A DNA stretch of 56,156 nucleotides. Origin: Pseudomonas sp. 10-1B. GTDB lineage: Bacteria > Pseudomonadota > Gammaproteobacteria > Pseudomonadales > Pseudomonadaceae. The notes beneath the pieces were generated by a model. The model saw nothing but the letters and a program-made list of their open reading frames with translations. It was not told where the DNA came from and ran no database searches. Positions 43,705 through 52,546 of this stretch are shown here, in pieces (within the stretch, counting starts at the first letter, position 1; each line of letters starts with the position of its first letter). Position numbers and translations under genes: made by a program. The stretch is taken from positions 1-56,156 of the forward strand of contig NZ_JYKS01000057.1 in NCBI RefSeq assembly GCF_000935045.1, written 5' to 3'.

Positions 43705-44253
43705 TCAGTATTCGCTGAGAGAAAACTCGGTCAGGCAGAACGTCGGGACCCCCGCCGCCTGCAGCCGGCGCGACCCATCCAGTTCCGGCAGGTCAATGAT
43801 CGCTGCTGCCTCGAACACCTGCGCACCCGTCCGGCGCACCAGGTTGGCCGCCGCCAGCAGGGTGCCGCCAGTGGCAATCAGGTCATCGAAAATCAGCACC
43901 GAATCCCCTTCGCACAAGCTGTCAGCATGTACTTCCAGGAAGGCTTCGCCGTACTCGGTCTGGTAACCCTCGCTCAGTACGTCAGCCGGTAGCTTGCCTT
44001 GCTTGCGGAACAGGATCAGCGGCTTGTTCAATTGGTGGGCGATGATCGAGCCGATCAAGAAGCCCCGTGCGTCCATGGCACCGATGTGGCTGAACTCGGC
44101 CTCGACATAGCGCTCGATGAACTGGTCGGCCACATAGCGCAGCCCGCGCGGCGACTGGAACAGCGGGGTGATGTCGCGGAAGATCACACCCGGTTTGGGG
44201 AAGTCCACTACCGGGCGGATCAGGGCTTTGAGGTCGAAGGCGTCGCTGTGCAT
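43705..44253 (-). CDS. apt: adenine phosphoribosyltransferase
   Basis: 182 aa. It makes AMP from adenine and PRPP. The PRPP-binding motif [20 protein letters not shown], the N-terminal [20 protein letters not shown] and the catalytic-loop region [20 protein letters not shown] are clear. ATG 44253 is preferred ([15 protein letters not shown]). It is 55 nt downstream of anr on the same strand and may be co-transcribed with it. Confidence 0.95.
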
Positions 44254-44308
44254 CGTTGCGGGTATCCTGGGAAAACGAATGCCCAAGTATACCCGCTAAT
44301 CGCCGGCC

Positions 44309-45043
44309 TCAGGCCTCGATTGCACCACCGGCCAGCGCGCAGAGCTGAATCGGGTCGAGGATGTGCACCTCTTTGCCTTCGGCGCGAATCAGGCCGTTCT
44401 GCTGGAAGCGGGTGAACACCCGGGACACGGTTTCCACCGCCAGGCCCAGGTAGTTGCCAATTTCGTTGCGCGACATGCTCAGGCGGAACTGGTTGGCCGA
44501 ATAGCCGCGGGCACGGAAGCGCGCCGACAGGTTGACCAGGAAGGTGGCAATGCGCTCGTCTGCGGTTTTTTTCGACAACAGCAGCATCATTTGCTGGTCG
44601 TCGCGGATTTCCCGGCTCATCACCCGCATCAGTTGGCGTCGTAGCTGCGGCAACTGCACCGACAGCTCGTCGAGGCGCTCGAAGGGGATTTCGCACACCG
44701 AGGTGGTTTCCTGAGCCTGGGCCGAAACCGGGTAGGCCTCGGTGTCCATGCCCGACAGGCCGACCAGTTCGCTGGGCAGGTGGAAGCCGGTGATCTGCTC
44801 TTCGCCGCTGTCGCTGAGGCTGAAGGTTTTCAGGGCGCCGGAACGTACTGCGTAGACCGAGCCGAAATTGTCACCCTGGCGGAACAGGAACTCGCCTTTT
44901 TTCAGCGGCCGTCCACGTTTGACGATTTCATCCAGTGCATCCATGTCTTCCAGGTTCAGCGAAAGAGGCAGGCACAGGGGGGCCAGGCTGCAATCCTTGC
45001 AATGGGCCTGGTTGTGTGGGCGCAGTTTGACTGGCTCGGACAT
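44309..45043 (-). CDS. anr: anaerobic transcriptional regulator Anr (FNR homologue)
   Basis: 244 aa. The N-terminal cysteines C15, C18 and C24 (HCKDCSLAPLC) and the later Cys in TTSVCEIPFERL bind an oxygen-labile [4Fe-4S] cluster. A cNMP-like fold follows (GEFLFRQGDNFGSVYAVRSG), then the CRP/FNR helix-turn-helix (MSRNEIGNYLGLAVETVSRV). It activates low-oxygen genes at TTGAT-N4-ATCAA boxes. ATG 45043 (MSEPVKLRP) is the family start; ATG 45049 is also possible. hemN upstream carries a perfect Anr box. Confidence 0.96.
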   Translation of the reverse strand: MSEPVKLRPHNQAHCKDCSLAPLCLPLSLNLEDMDALDEIVKRGRPLKKGEFLFRQGDNFGSVYAVRSGALKTFSLSDSGEEQITGFHLPSELVGLSGMDTEAYPVSAQAQETTSVCEIPFERLDELSVQLPQLRRQLMRVMSREIRDDQQMMLLLSKKTADERIATFLVNLSARFRARGYSANQFRLSMSRNEIGNYLGLAVETVSRVFTRFQQNGLIRAEGKEVHILDPIQLCALAGGAIEA

Positions 45044-45229
45044 TTTCATTCGATCCTTGTGGGAAAGCACACATAAGACGTAAGGGTAACTCACGGCGTA
45101 GGTTGTAGGCCAGCGTGCGCTATTGTGGTGCGAGCTGGCCAGGCCCAGGCGGGTGCGCGCCGGGGCTTTCGCTGTGCCCATAGTGTGCCTGACAAGGAAA
45201 CTTGTCCATGCGGTTGAACGACTCGGTTT

Positions 45230-46612
45230 TCAGATAACCCGCGAGAAACGCTGGCGGTTGTGCATCGCCAGGTAGGCGTCGAACACCATGCACACCGAGC
45301 GCGCCAGCAGGCGGCCGGCTGGCAGGATGCGGATGCCCTTGTCGTCCAGGCGGATCAGGCCGTCGCGCTGCAAGGTCAGCAGCTCTGGCCAGAGGTCGTT
45401 GAAGTAGCCGCGAAAATCGATGGTGAAGGCCTGTTCGATCGGCTCGAAGTCCAGCTCGAAATGGCAGATCAGCTGCTGGATCACCGCCCGTCGCACACGG
45501 TCGTCGTGGTTGCACAGCAAGCCACGCTGGGTGGCCAGCTGAGCGTTGGACAGGCTGTCCTGGTAGGTGTTGAGGTCGCTGCTGTTCTGGCAGTACAGGT
45601 CGCCGATCTGGCTGATGGCCGATACGCCCAGGCCGATCAGGTCGCAGTGCCCGTGGGTGGTGTAGCCCTGGAAGTTGCGTTGCAGGGTGCCTTCTTCCTG
45701 GGCGATGGCCAGTTCGTCGTCGGGTAGGGCGAAGTGGTCCATGCCGATGTAGCGGTAGCCAGCCGCGGTCAGCTGGTCGATGGTGGCGTGCAGCATCTCC
45801 AGCTTGGCGGCCGGGCTGGGCAGGTCGTTGCTGTCGATGCGCCGCTGGGGCATGAAGCGCTCGGGCAGATGGGCGTAGTTGAACACCGACAGGCGGTCGG
45901 GCTGCAGGCGGATCACTTCCTCGACCGTGCGGGCAAAGCCTTCCGGGGTTTGCTTGGGCAGGCCGTAGATCAGGTCGAGGTTGACCGAGCGAAACTGCAG
46001 GGTACGCGCGGCCTCGATCAGGGTGCGGGTCTGCTCCAGGCTCTGCAGGCGGTTGACCGCGCGCTGCACGGCCGGGTCGAGGTCCTGCACGCCCAGGCTG
46101 ACGCGGTTGAAGCCCAGTTCGCGCAGCAGGCCCATGGTCGACCAGTCGGCTTCGCGGGGGTCGATCTCGATGCCATAGTCGCCAGAATCGTCGTCCGGCA
46201 GGTGGAAGTGCTGGCGCAAGGTGGCCATCAGTTGGCGCAGTTCCACATGGCTGAGGAAGGTTGGCGTGCCGCCGCCGAAATGCAGTTGTTCAACACGCTG
46301 TTTAGGGTCCAGGTGGCAGGCGATCAGCTGGATTTCCTGCTCCAGGCGCTGCAGGTAGGGCGCGGCGCGGGCACGGTCCTTGGTAATGACCTTGTTGCAG
46401 GCGCAGTAGTAGCAAATGTTGGCGCAGAACGGCACGTGCACATACAGCGACAGCGGGCGCACGGCCCGACGGCTCTCGCGCAGGGCGTGGAGCAGGTCGA
46501 ACGAGCCCACCTCGCTGTGCAGTTGCACGGCGGTCGGGTAGGAGGTGTAGCGTGGCCCGGCCAGATCGTAACGGCGGATCAAGTCGGTATCCCAACGTAG
46601 GTCGTCGAGCAT
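45230..46612 (-). CDS. hemN: oxygen-independent coproporphyrinogen III oxidase HemN
   Basis: 460 aa. Radical SAM enzyme converting coproporphyrinogen III to protoporphyrinogen IX without O2. The cluster motif is in VPFCANICYYCACNKVITKD (CxxxCxxC). Also visible are LHFGGGTPTFLS, LGFNRVSLGVQDLDPAVQ and YIGMDHFALPDDELA. It starts MLDDLRWDTDLIRRYDLAGP. A perfect Anr box lies 64 bp upstream, and anr follows downstream on the same strand, so control by oxygen is expected. Confidence 0.96.
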   Translation of the reverse strand: MLDDLRWDTDLIRRYDLAGPRYTSYPTAVQLHSEVGSFDLLHALRESRRAVRPLSLYVHVPFCANICYYCACNKVITKDRARAAPYLQRLEQEIQLIACHLDPKQRVEQLHFGGGTPTFLSHVELRQLMATLRQHFHLPDDDSGDYGIEIDPREADWSTMGLLRELGFNRVSLGVQDLDPAVQRAVNRLQSLEQTRTLIEAARTLQFRSVNLDLIYGLPKQTPEGFARTVEEVIRLQPDRLSVFNYAHLPERFMPQRRIDSNDLPSPAAKLEMLHATIDQLTAAGYRYIGMDHFALPDDELAIAQEEGTLQRNFQGYTTHGHCDLIGLGVSAISQIGDLYCQNSSDLNTYQDSLSNAQLATQRGLLCNHDDRVRRAVIQQLICHFELDFEPIEQAFTIDFRGYFNDLWPELLTLQRDGLIRLDDKGIRILPAGRLLARSVCMVFDAYLAMHNRQRFSRVI

Positions 46613-46675
46613 GAGGGCGGTCCCCGGAAAGAGCAGCAGTGTTCCGGAGTCTATGGGCGTCTGTAGGAAGCCGTG

Positions 46676-46689
46676 TTGATTTGTATCAA
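46676..46689. promoter_or_regulatory. Anr/FNR box upstream of hemN
   Basis: TTGATTTGTATCAA, a perfect TTGAT-N4-ATCAA, centred about 70 bp upstream of the hemN start. Confidence 0.85.
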
Positions 46690-46696
46690 GGGCATT

Positions 46697-46798
46697 GGGG
46701 CTGCTCTGCAGCCCTTCGCGGGCAAGCCCGCTCCTACAAGGGAATCGCGAACGCCTGTAGGAGCGGGCTTGCCCGCGAAGGGCCGCAAAGCGGCCCCC
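46697..46798. repeat. inverted REP pair
   Basis: TTCGCGGGCAAGCCCGCTCC facing its inverse, between the SafE-like gene and hemN. Confidence 0.88.
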
Positions 46799-46799
46799 A

Positions 46800-47483
46800 T
46801 CAATGCCCCATCAACCAATGCTGGTGCGGCCCCGGCAGGGTCCACACCCCAAACAGCATCACCAGCACCCCGCCAGCCACCCGCACGCTGCGCCGTCTCA
46901 ACAAAGCGTTTACCCGCTCCGCCGCCAGCCCGGTAGCCAGCAACACCGGCCAGGTGCCTACCCCGAATGCCAGCATCAACGCCGCGCTGTACCCGGCATT
47001 GCCCTGGCTGGCCGCCCACAGCAAGGTGCTGTACACCAACCCGCACGGCAGCCACCCCCACAAGGCCCCCAGCAACAACGCCCGGGGCAGGCTGGACACT
47101 GGCAACAAGCGCGACGCCACTGGCTGGATATGCCGCCACAACCCGCGGCCCAGCGCCTCGATACGAGTCAGCCCGCTCCACCAACCGGCCAGGTACAGCC
47201 CCATGGCGATTAACAACAGCGCCGCCACCACCCGTAGTGCCAGTGCCGCCGGGCTGCTGGCCACGGCCCAGCCGGCCAGCCCCAGCAACAGCCCGGCGCA
47301 GGCATAACTGAGAATGCGCCCAAGGTTGTACGCCAGCAGCAGGCGCAAGCGCCGGCCACGCTGTTCGGGTGGGATGGCCAGGGTCAGCGCGCCCATCAGG
47401 CCGCCGCACATGCCCAGGCAGTGGCCACCGCCGAGCAGGCCAAGGATCAACGCCGAGCCAAGCAGGGGAAGCACGTCAGGCAC
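46800..47483 (-). CDS. TauE/SafE-like membrane protein of the cco locus
   Basis: About 227 aa, six hydrophobic segments. GGGHCLGMCGGLMGALTLAI carries two Cys near the start, as in DsbD/SafE-type heavy-metal or sulfite membrane proteins. LLGALWGWLPCGLVYSTLLW holds a third. It lies at the end of the cco assembly genes, overlapping ccoS by 8 nt; GTG 47483 is its start. A role in copper or thiol handling for cbb3 oxidase assembly is inference from context; the family assignment is structural. Confidence 0.82.
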   Translation of the reverse strand: MPDVLPLLGSALILGLLGGGHCLGMCGGLMGALTLAIPPEQRGRRLRLLLAYNLGRILSYACAGLLLGLAGWAVASSPAALALRVVAALLLIAMGLYLAGWWSGLTRIEALGRGLWRHIQPVASRLLPVSSLPRALLLGALWGWLPCGLVYSTLLWAASQGNAGYSAALMLAFGVGTWPVLLATGLAAERVNALLRRRSVRVAGGVLVMLFGVWTLPGPHQHWLMGH

Positions 47484-47691
47484 GGGGTGGTGGTTCCTTG
47501 TCGGCGTCGGCCGCGGCTTCGTCAGGTTTTACCGCCGCCTGGTGGCGCGGGTCCTGGTCGTCGAACAGGATACTGTGGGCGGGGCTTTCAAGGTCGTCGT
47601 ACTGGCCGCTGTCCACCGCCCAGAAGAAGATGTACACGGCCACGCCGACCAGCAGCAGGGCTGCGGGGATCATGACATAGAGGGCGGGCAT
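47476..47691 (-). CDS. ccoS: cbb3 oxidase maturation protein CcoS
   Basis: 71 aa. It begins MPALYVMIPAALLLVGVAVY, the conserved single membrane segment, then IFFWAVDSGQYDDLESPAHS followed by ILFDD, typical of CcoS. It is needed for heme insertion in the cbb3 oxidase. It overlaps ccoI by 22 nt upstream and the SafE-like gene by 8 nt downstream, so translation is coupled. Confidence 0.94.
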   Translation of the reverse strand: MPALYVMIPAALLLVGVAVYIFFWAVDSGQYDDLESPAHSILFDDQDPRHQAAVKPDEAAADADKEPPPRA

Positions 47692-50141
47692 GGCGTTCTC
47701 CTTGCGTGTTGCGCTGCGTCGATCGCGGGCAAGCCCGCTACAGGCATGCGGGTCAGGCGCAGGGCATTGAGCACCACGATCAGCGAACTGACCGACATGC
47801 CGATGGCCGCCCATACCGGGGTGATCCAGCCAAGCGCGGCGAACGGCAACATCAGGCCATTATACAGGGTCGCCCACAGCAGGTTCTCGAGGATGTTGCG
47901 GCGGGTGCGGCGGGCCAGGTCGAAGGCTTGCACCAGCGCCTGCAGGCGGTTGGACAGCAGTACGGCGTCGGCGCTGGTCTTGGCCAGGTCGGTGGCGCTG
48001 CCCATGGCGATGCTGATGTCGGCGGCAGCCAGCACCGGCACGTCGTTGACACCATCGCCCAGCATCAGCACCTTGCGCCCAGCCGTCTGCAGCGCCTTGA
48101 GCCGGTCCAGCTTGTCGTCCGGGCGCAGGCCACCAATGGCTTGGTCGATGCCCAGCTGTGCGGCCACTTCGGCGACCATCGGCGAGCTGTCGCCCGACAG
48201 CAGCAGCGTGCGCCAGCCCCGCGCCTTGCAGGCGGCAAGCAGGGCCGGGGCATCGTCGCGCAGGCGGTCGTCCAGGCCGAACCAGGCCAGTGGCCCTTGG
48301 CGGTCGCCCAGCAGCAGCCACTGGCCACGCGGTTCTGGTACGGCGGGGATTTCCGCGCCGCTCAAGGCGCAGACGAAGGTGGCCTGGCCAATGCGCAGGC
48401 GGTGGCCGTCGACCAGCCCTTCCAGGCCCAGGCCAGGCACGGTTTGTACATCGTCCGCTGGTGTGGCGGTACGCCCAAAGGCGCGGGCGATGGGGTGTTC
48501 TGAGCGGTTTTCCAGGGCCGCGGCCAGGGCCAGGCAGCGGTCGGCGGGCAGGCTGCCGAGCGGCCGGATGTTGCGCAAGGTCAGGCGCCCCTCGGTCAGT
48601 GTGCCGGTCTTGTCGAAGATCACCGTGTCGATCTGGTTCAAACCTTCCAGCACATGGCCGCGGGTCACCAGCAGGCCCAGCTTGTGCAGGGTGCCGGTGG
48701 CGGCGGTCAACGCTGTCGGCGTGGCCAGGGACAGCGCGCAAGGGCAGGTCGCCACCAGCATGGCCAGCACGATCCAGAATGCCCGTGTAGGGTCCAGGTG
48801 CCACCACCACAGGCCGATGGCCACGGCGGCCAGCAGCGAGAACAACAGGAACCACTGCGAGGCCCGGTCGGCGATTTCCGCCAGGCGCGGTTTTTCGGTC
48901 TGGGCGCGTTCCAGTAGGCGGACGATGGCCGATAGCCGCGAATCGTGGCCAAGGGCTTCTACTTCCACGTTCAGGGTGCTTTCGACATTCAGGGTGCCAC
49001 CGGTGACCCGCTCGCCAACCCGGCGTGGTTGTGGCAGGTATTCCCCGGTCAGCAGCGACTCATCGACGCTGGAGCGGCCTTCGACGATGCGCCCGTCGGC
49101 GGGGATGATCGCGCCTGGCAGCACTTGCACCGTATCACCGCGCTGCAGCTCGCTGAGCAGGATGCGCTCGCTGCGGCCGAGGGCGTCCAGGCGCAGGCAC
49201 GAGGCCGGCAGCAGGTTGACCAGCTGCGCAGTGGCTGCTGCGGTGCGTTCGCGGGCGCGGCGCTCCAGGTAACGGCCGGTGAGCAGGAACAGGGCGAACA
49301 TGCCCACGGTGTCGAAATACAGCTCGCCGCTGCCGGTGATCGCGGTCCAGATACCGGCGCCGAAGGCCAGGGCGATGGCCAGCGACACCGAAACGTCCAT
49401 GGTCAGGTGGCGGGTACGCAGGTCGCGTGCCGCGCCCTTGAAGAATGGCGCGCAGCTGTAGAACACGATGGGGATGGTGAGGAACAGCGCCACCCAGCGC
49501 AGGATGGTGTGCAGCTCGGGCGACAGGTCGATGTTGAATTCCGGCCAGGTGGCCATGGTCGCCATCATCGCCTGGAACCACAGCAACCCGGCCACGCCCA
49601 GGCGGCGCAGGGCGCTGCGGTTCTCGCGGGCCAGCTGCTCGGCGGCCTGGTCGGGCTGGTACGGATGGGCGGCGTAGCCGATCCGGCGCAGTTCGGCGAG
49701 CAGGCGTGAGAGCGGCAGTTGGCGGTCGTCCCAGCTCAGCAGCAGGCGGTGGTTGGACAGGTTCAGGCGTGCCTCGGCGACGCCGGGCAGGTTGCGCAGG
49801 TGCTTTTCGATCAGCCAGCCGCAGGCGGCGCAGCTGATGCCTTCGACCAGCAGGGTAGTTTCGGCCAAGTCGCCAGCATGGTGGACGAAGTTTTGCTGTA
49901 CATCGCTGCGGTCGTACAGGGCCAGCTCGTCTTGCAGCTGCTTGGGCAGGGCTTCGGGGTTGGCGCTGTTGTCACTGCGATGTTGGTAGTAGTGCTCCAG
50001 GCCACCGGCGACGATCGACTCGGCCACCGCCTGGCAGCCGGGGCAGCAGAACTGCCGGGGCTCGCCGAGAACCACGGCGGTGAAGCGGCTGCCAGTCGGG
50101 ATGGGCAGGGCGCAGTGGTAGCAGGGGGTGGGTTGGGTCAT
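47670..50141 (-). CDS. ccoI: copper-transporting P-type ATPase CcoI
   Basis: About 823 aa. An N-terminal Cys-rich region (PCYHCALP, FCCPGCQ) precedes a heavy-metal-associated domain (EGISCAACGWLIEKHL). Membrane segments follow, with the phosphatase loop (VDESLLTGEYLP), the ion-binding CPC motif (ATCPCALSLATPTAL), the phosphorylation site (DTVIFDKTGTLTEG) and GDGVNDVPVLAAAD. It exports copper to supply the cbb3 oxidase. ATG 50141 is preferred to GTG 50159. The final ~20 codons include a REP fragment (47722-47742). Confidence 0.95.
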   Translation of the reverse strand: MTQPTPCYHCALPIPTGSRFTAVVLGEPRQFCCPGCQAVAESIVAGGLEHYYQHRSDNSANPEALPKQLQDELALYDRSDVQQNFVHHAGDLAETTLLVEGISCAACGWLIEKHLRNLPGVAEARLNLSNHRLLLSWDDRQLPLSRLLAELRRIGYAAHPYQPDQAAEQLARENRSALRRLGVAGLLWFQAMMATMATWPEFNIDLSPELHTILRWVALFLTIPIVFYSCAPFFKGAARDLRTRHLTMDVSVSLAIALAFGAGIWTAITGSGELYFDTVGMFALFLLTGRYLERRARERTAAATAQLVNLLPASCLRLDALGRSERILLSELQRGDTVQVLPGAIIPADGRIVEGRSSVDESLLTGEYLPQPRRVGERVTGGTLNVESTLNVEVEALGHDSRLSAIVRLLERAQTEKPRLAEIADRASQWFLLFSLLAAVAIGLWWWHLDPTRAFWIVLAMLVATCPCALSLATPTALTAATGTLHKLGLLVTRGHVLEGLNQIDTVIFDKTGTLTEGRLTLRNIRPLGSLPADRCLALAAALENRSEHPIARAFGRTATPADDVQTVPGLGLEGLVDGHRLRIGQATFVCALSGAEIPAVPEPRGQWLLLGDRQGPLAWFGLDDRLRDDAPALLAACKARGWRTLLLSGDSSPMVAEVAAQLGIDQAIGGLRPDDKLDRLKALQTAGRKVLMLGDGVNDVPVLAAADISIAMGSATDLAKTSADAVLLSNRLQALVQAFDLARRTRRNILENLLWATLYNGLMLPFAALGWITPVWAAIGMSVSSLIVVLNALRLTRMPVAGLPAIDAAQHARRTPCPPSMS
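47722..47742. repeat. truncated REP fragment inside the ccoI 3' end
   Basis: GATCGCGGGCAAGCCCGCTA followed by CAGG is a partial REP translated within the C-terminal tail of CcoI (PVAGLPAIDAA). Confidence 0.7.
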
Positions 50142-50181
50142 CACATCATTGCCTTGCACATCGATCGGCCTGAATCAAACC

Positions 50182-50277
50182 CTGTGTAGGAGCGGGCTTG
50201 CCCGCGAATGCGTAAGGCCTGGAAACAACGTTGCCTGAGCTATCGCATTCGCGGGCAAGCCCGCTCCTACACAGGGA
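50182..50277. repeat. inverted REP pair
   Basis: TGTGTAGGAGCGGGCTTGCC facing its inverse in the 148-nt ccoI-ccoH gap. Confidence 0.9.
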
Positions 50278-50289
50278 GAGGTGGTGCGG

Positions 50290-50814
50290 TTATTGGTGTT
50301 CGGCACCTTGCAGGGCTTCATCACCCAGTTGCAAGGTCACACCATGCTCGACCTTCTCCTCTTCGAACAACCGCCACACCTGCCCAGCCTCGCTGCCCAG
50401 CAGCTCGACGAAGCGGCGCCCGTCGACCTTGTCCTCCAACTGCCCCACATAGCGCCCTGCCTCGACCCGGCTCAGCAGCACCTTGCGGTCTTTCTCCGGC
50501 TGGGTCGGCGAAATCAGGTTCAGCTCCAGGCTCTGCGGGTCACTGTTGCCGGTCAGGCGCAGGTCCACTTCGCCGGTCAGCTCGTCCAGGTGCACATTGG
50601 CCTTCAGGCCCAGGTTCTGCGCCAGCAATTCACGGTCCAGCGAGCGGTTGATACCCTTGCCAGCCTCGTAGTAGTTGTCGTTCACCAGGTTGTCCGGGTT
50701 GTGCACGGCAATGCTGACCATGGTCAGGCTCAGGCACACCGAGGTGGTGAGGATGCCGATGATGATCCAGGGCCAGAGGTGCTTGTACCAGGGGCTGGCG
50801 GCGGTGGCAGGCAT
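50290..50814 (-). CDS. ccoH: cbb3 oxidase maturation protein CcoH (FixH)
   Basis: 174 aa. One N-terminal membrane anchor (WIIIGILTTSVCLSLTMVSI) followed by a periplasmic domain (AVHNPDNLVNDNYYEAGKGI, NRSLDRELLAQNLGL). The FixH pattern is clear. It is involved in cbb3 assembly. It starts 15 nt after the ccoG stop, so it is co-transcribed with ccoG. Confidence 0.93.
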   Translation of the reverse strand: MPATAASPWYKHLWPWIIIGILTTSVCLSLTMVSIAVHNPDNLVNDNYYEAGKGINRSLDRELLAQNLGLKANVHLDELTGEVDLRLTGNSDPQSLELNLISPTQPEKDRKVLLSRVEAGRYVGQLEDKVDGRRFVELLGSEAGQVWRLFEEEKVEHGVTLQLGDEALQGAEHQ

Positions 50815-50829
50815 TGTTGGTTATCTCTC

Positions 50830-52245
50830 TTAGCGGATCTGTGGGCCAATGAAGCGGCTCTTGGCTTCAACCTGGGCGTCGCTGTCGTCGGCGCTCTTGA
50901 GGATGAAGGTGATTTCGTTGGTGGTCGATGGCAGTTTCTCGGGGGCGACCGACAGCTGCACCGGCAGGCTGACGATATCACCGGCTGCCACGCGGATCTC
51001 GCGTTGGCCTTCGAGCTTCAGGTCCGGCAGGCCGGCGGCATCCAGCACATAGACGTGGTCGCGCTGGTCCTTGTTCATCACCTTCAGGCTGTACACGTTC
51101 TCGATCCGGCCCTGGGCGTTCTCGCGGTACAGCACGCGGTCCTTGCTGACGTCGAAGCCGACCAGCGAGCGGGTGGCGAAGGCGGTGGCCAGGCCGATGA
51201 TCATCACCAGCAGTACCACGGCATAACCGATCAGGCGTGGGCGCAGCATGTGGGTCTTCTGCCCGGACAGATTGTGCTCGGTGGTGTAGCTGATCAGCCC
51301 TTTGGGATAGTTCATCTTGTCCATGATGTTGTCGCAGGCGTCGATGCAGGCGGCGCAGCCGATGCACTCGATCTGCAGGCCGTCACGGATGTCGATGCCG
51401 GTGGGGCATACCTGCACGCACATGGTGCAGTCGATGCAGTCACCCAGGCCCTTGGCCTTGTAGTCCAGGTCCTTCTTGCGCGGGCCACGGGTTTCGCCAC
51501 GGCGCGGGTCGTAGGAAACGATCAGCGTGTCCTTGTCGAACATCACGCTCTGGAAGCGCGCATAGGGGCACATGTACACGCACACCTGCTCGCGCAGCCA
51601 GCCGGCGTTGCCGTAGGTGGCGAGGGTGAAGAAGCCGACCCAGAAGTAGGCCCAGCCGTCGGCCTGGCCTGTGAAGAATTCGATGGCTAGTTCACGGATC
51701 GGCGAGAAATAGCCGACGAAGGTCATGCCGGTGACGAAACCGATCAGTAGCCACAGGCTGTGCTTGGCGAACTTGCGCAGGAACTTGTTGCCGCTCATGG
51801 GCGCCTTGTCCAGCTTCATGCGCTGGTTGCGGTCACCCTCGGTGACCTTTTCGCACCACATGAAGATCCATGTCCACACACTTTGCGGGCAGGTGTAGCC
51901 GCACCACACCCGGCCGGCGAACACGGTGATGAAGAACAGGCCGAAGGCGGCAACGATGAGAATGCCCGAGAGCAGGATGAAGTCCTGCGGCCAGATGGTG
52001 GCGCCGAAGATGTAGAACTTGCGTTCGGGCAGGTTCCACCACACGGCCTGGTGCCCGCCCCAGTTCAGCCATACGGTGCCGAAGTACAGCAGGAACAGTA
52101 TCGCCCCGCCGACCATGCGCAAGCGCCGGAACAGGCCGGTGAAGGCACGGGTATAGATTTTCTCGCGGGAGGCGTAGAGGTCGACGGAATCCTTCCCTTT
52201 GTTGGCAGGCGGGGTGACGTCATGTACCGGAATTTGCTTGCTCAT
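50830..52245 (-). CDS. ccoG: cbb3 oxidase accessory ferredoxin CcoG (FixG/RdxA)
   Basis: 471 aa. Five or so hydrophobic segments surround polyferredoxin motifs: WCGYTCPQSVWTWIF, CVYMCPYARFQSVM, and two [4Fe-4S] sites in CIDCTMCVQVCPTGIDIRDG and IECIGCAACIDACD. A periplasmic Ig-like domain lies at the end (YRENAQGRIENVYSLKVMNK). It reduces copper for cbb3 oxidase assembly in related bacteria. ATG 52245 (MSKQIPVHDVTPPANKGKDS) is preferred over upstream starts. An Anr-like box lies about 180 bp upstream. Confidence 0.95.
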   Translation of the reverse strand: MSKQIPVHDVTPPANKGKDSVDLYASREKIYTRAFTGLFRRLRMVGGAILFLLYFGTVWLNWGGHQAVWWNLPERKFYIFGATIWPQDFILLSGILIVAAFGLFFITVFAGRVWCGYTCPQSVWTWIFMWCEKVTEGDRNQRMKLDKAPMSGNKFLRKFAKHSLWLLIGFVTGMTFVGYFSPIRELAIEFFTGQADGWAYFWVGFFTLATYGNAGWLREQVCVYMCPYARFQSVMFDKDTLIVSYDPRRGETRGPRKKDLDYKAKGLGDCIDCTMCVQVCPTGIDIRDGLQIECIGCAACIDACDNIMDKMNYPKGLISYTTEHNLSGQKTHMLRPRLIGYAVVLLVMIIGLATAFATRSLVGFDVSKDRVLYRENAQGRIENVYSLKVMNKDQRDHVYVLDAAGLPDLKLEGQREIRVAAGDIVSLPVQLSVAPEKLPSTTNEITFILKSADDSDAQVEAKSRFIGPQIR

Positions 52246-52420
52246 CATCAAGTCCCACGGCAGTGGAGAAATGCCGCGGCCAGTGCGTGCCGGCCGCAGT
52301 CTCGCGCAATCTGCTAGCGCTCTGCGGTCCATGATACGCCGCTGATGGCAGTATGGGACCGCACTGCGACCTTTAGTCGCGTTGGGTTCGTGGTGTGAAT
52401 CGTGTTATGGCGGGTGTCAA

Positions 52421-52434
52421 TTGATCCAGGTCAT
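52421..52434. promoter_or_regulatory. imperfect Anr box upstream of ccoG
   Basis: TTGATCCAGGTCAT: TTGAT and GTCA match an Anr half-site pair with 4-bp spacing, the last base differing. Confidence 0.4.
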
Positions 52435-52460
52435 TTGCCTGCGAGAAATGCAGTGCCTGT

Positions 52461-52543
52461 GCCGGCCTCTTCGCGGCTAAAGCCGCTCCTACAATTGATC
52501 GCAATCGTCGTAGGAGCGGCTTTAGCCGCGAAAGGGCCAGGCC
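52461..52543. repeat. inverted REP pair
   Basis: CTCTTCGCGGCTAAAGCCGC facing its inverse (GCGGCTTTAGCCGCGAAAGG) immediately past ccoP. A variant REP with AAAG instead of a GC core. Confidence 0.88.
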
Positions 52544-52546
52544 TGC

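Noticed and set aside
47314..49272. 652-codon plus-strand open frame opposite ccoI
   Set aside because: Arg/Ser/Ala-rich shadow of the P-type ATPase gene; no recognisable domain.
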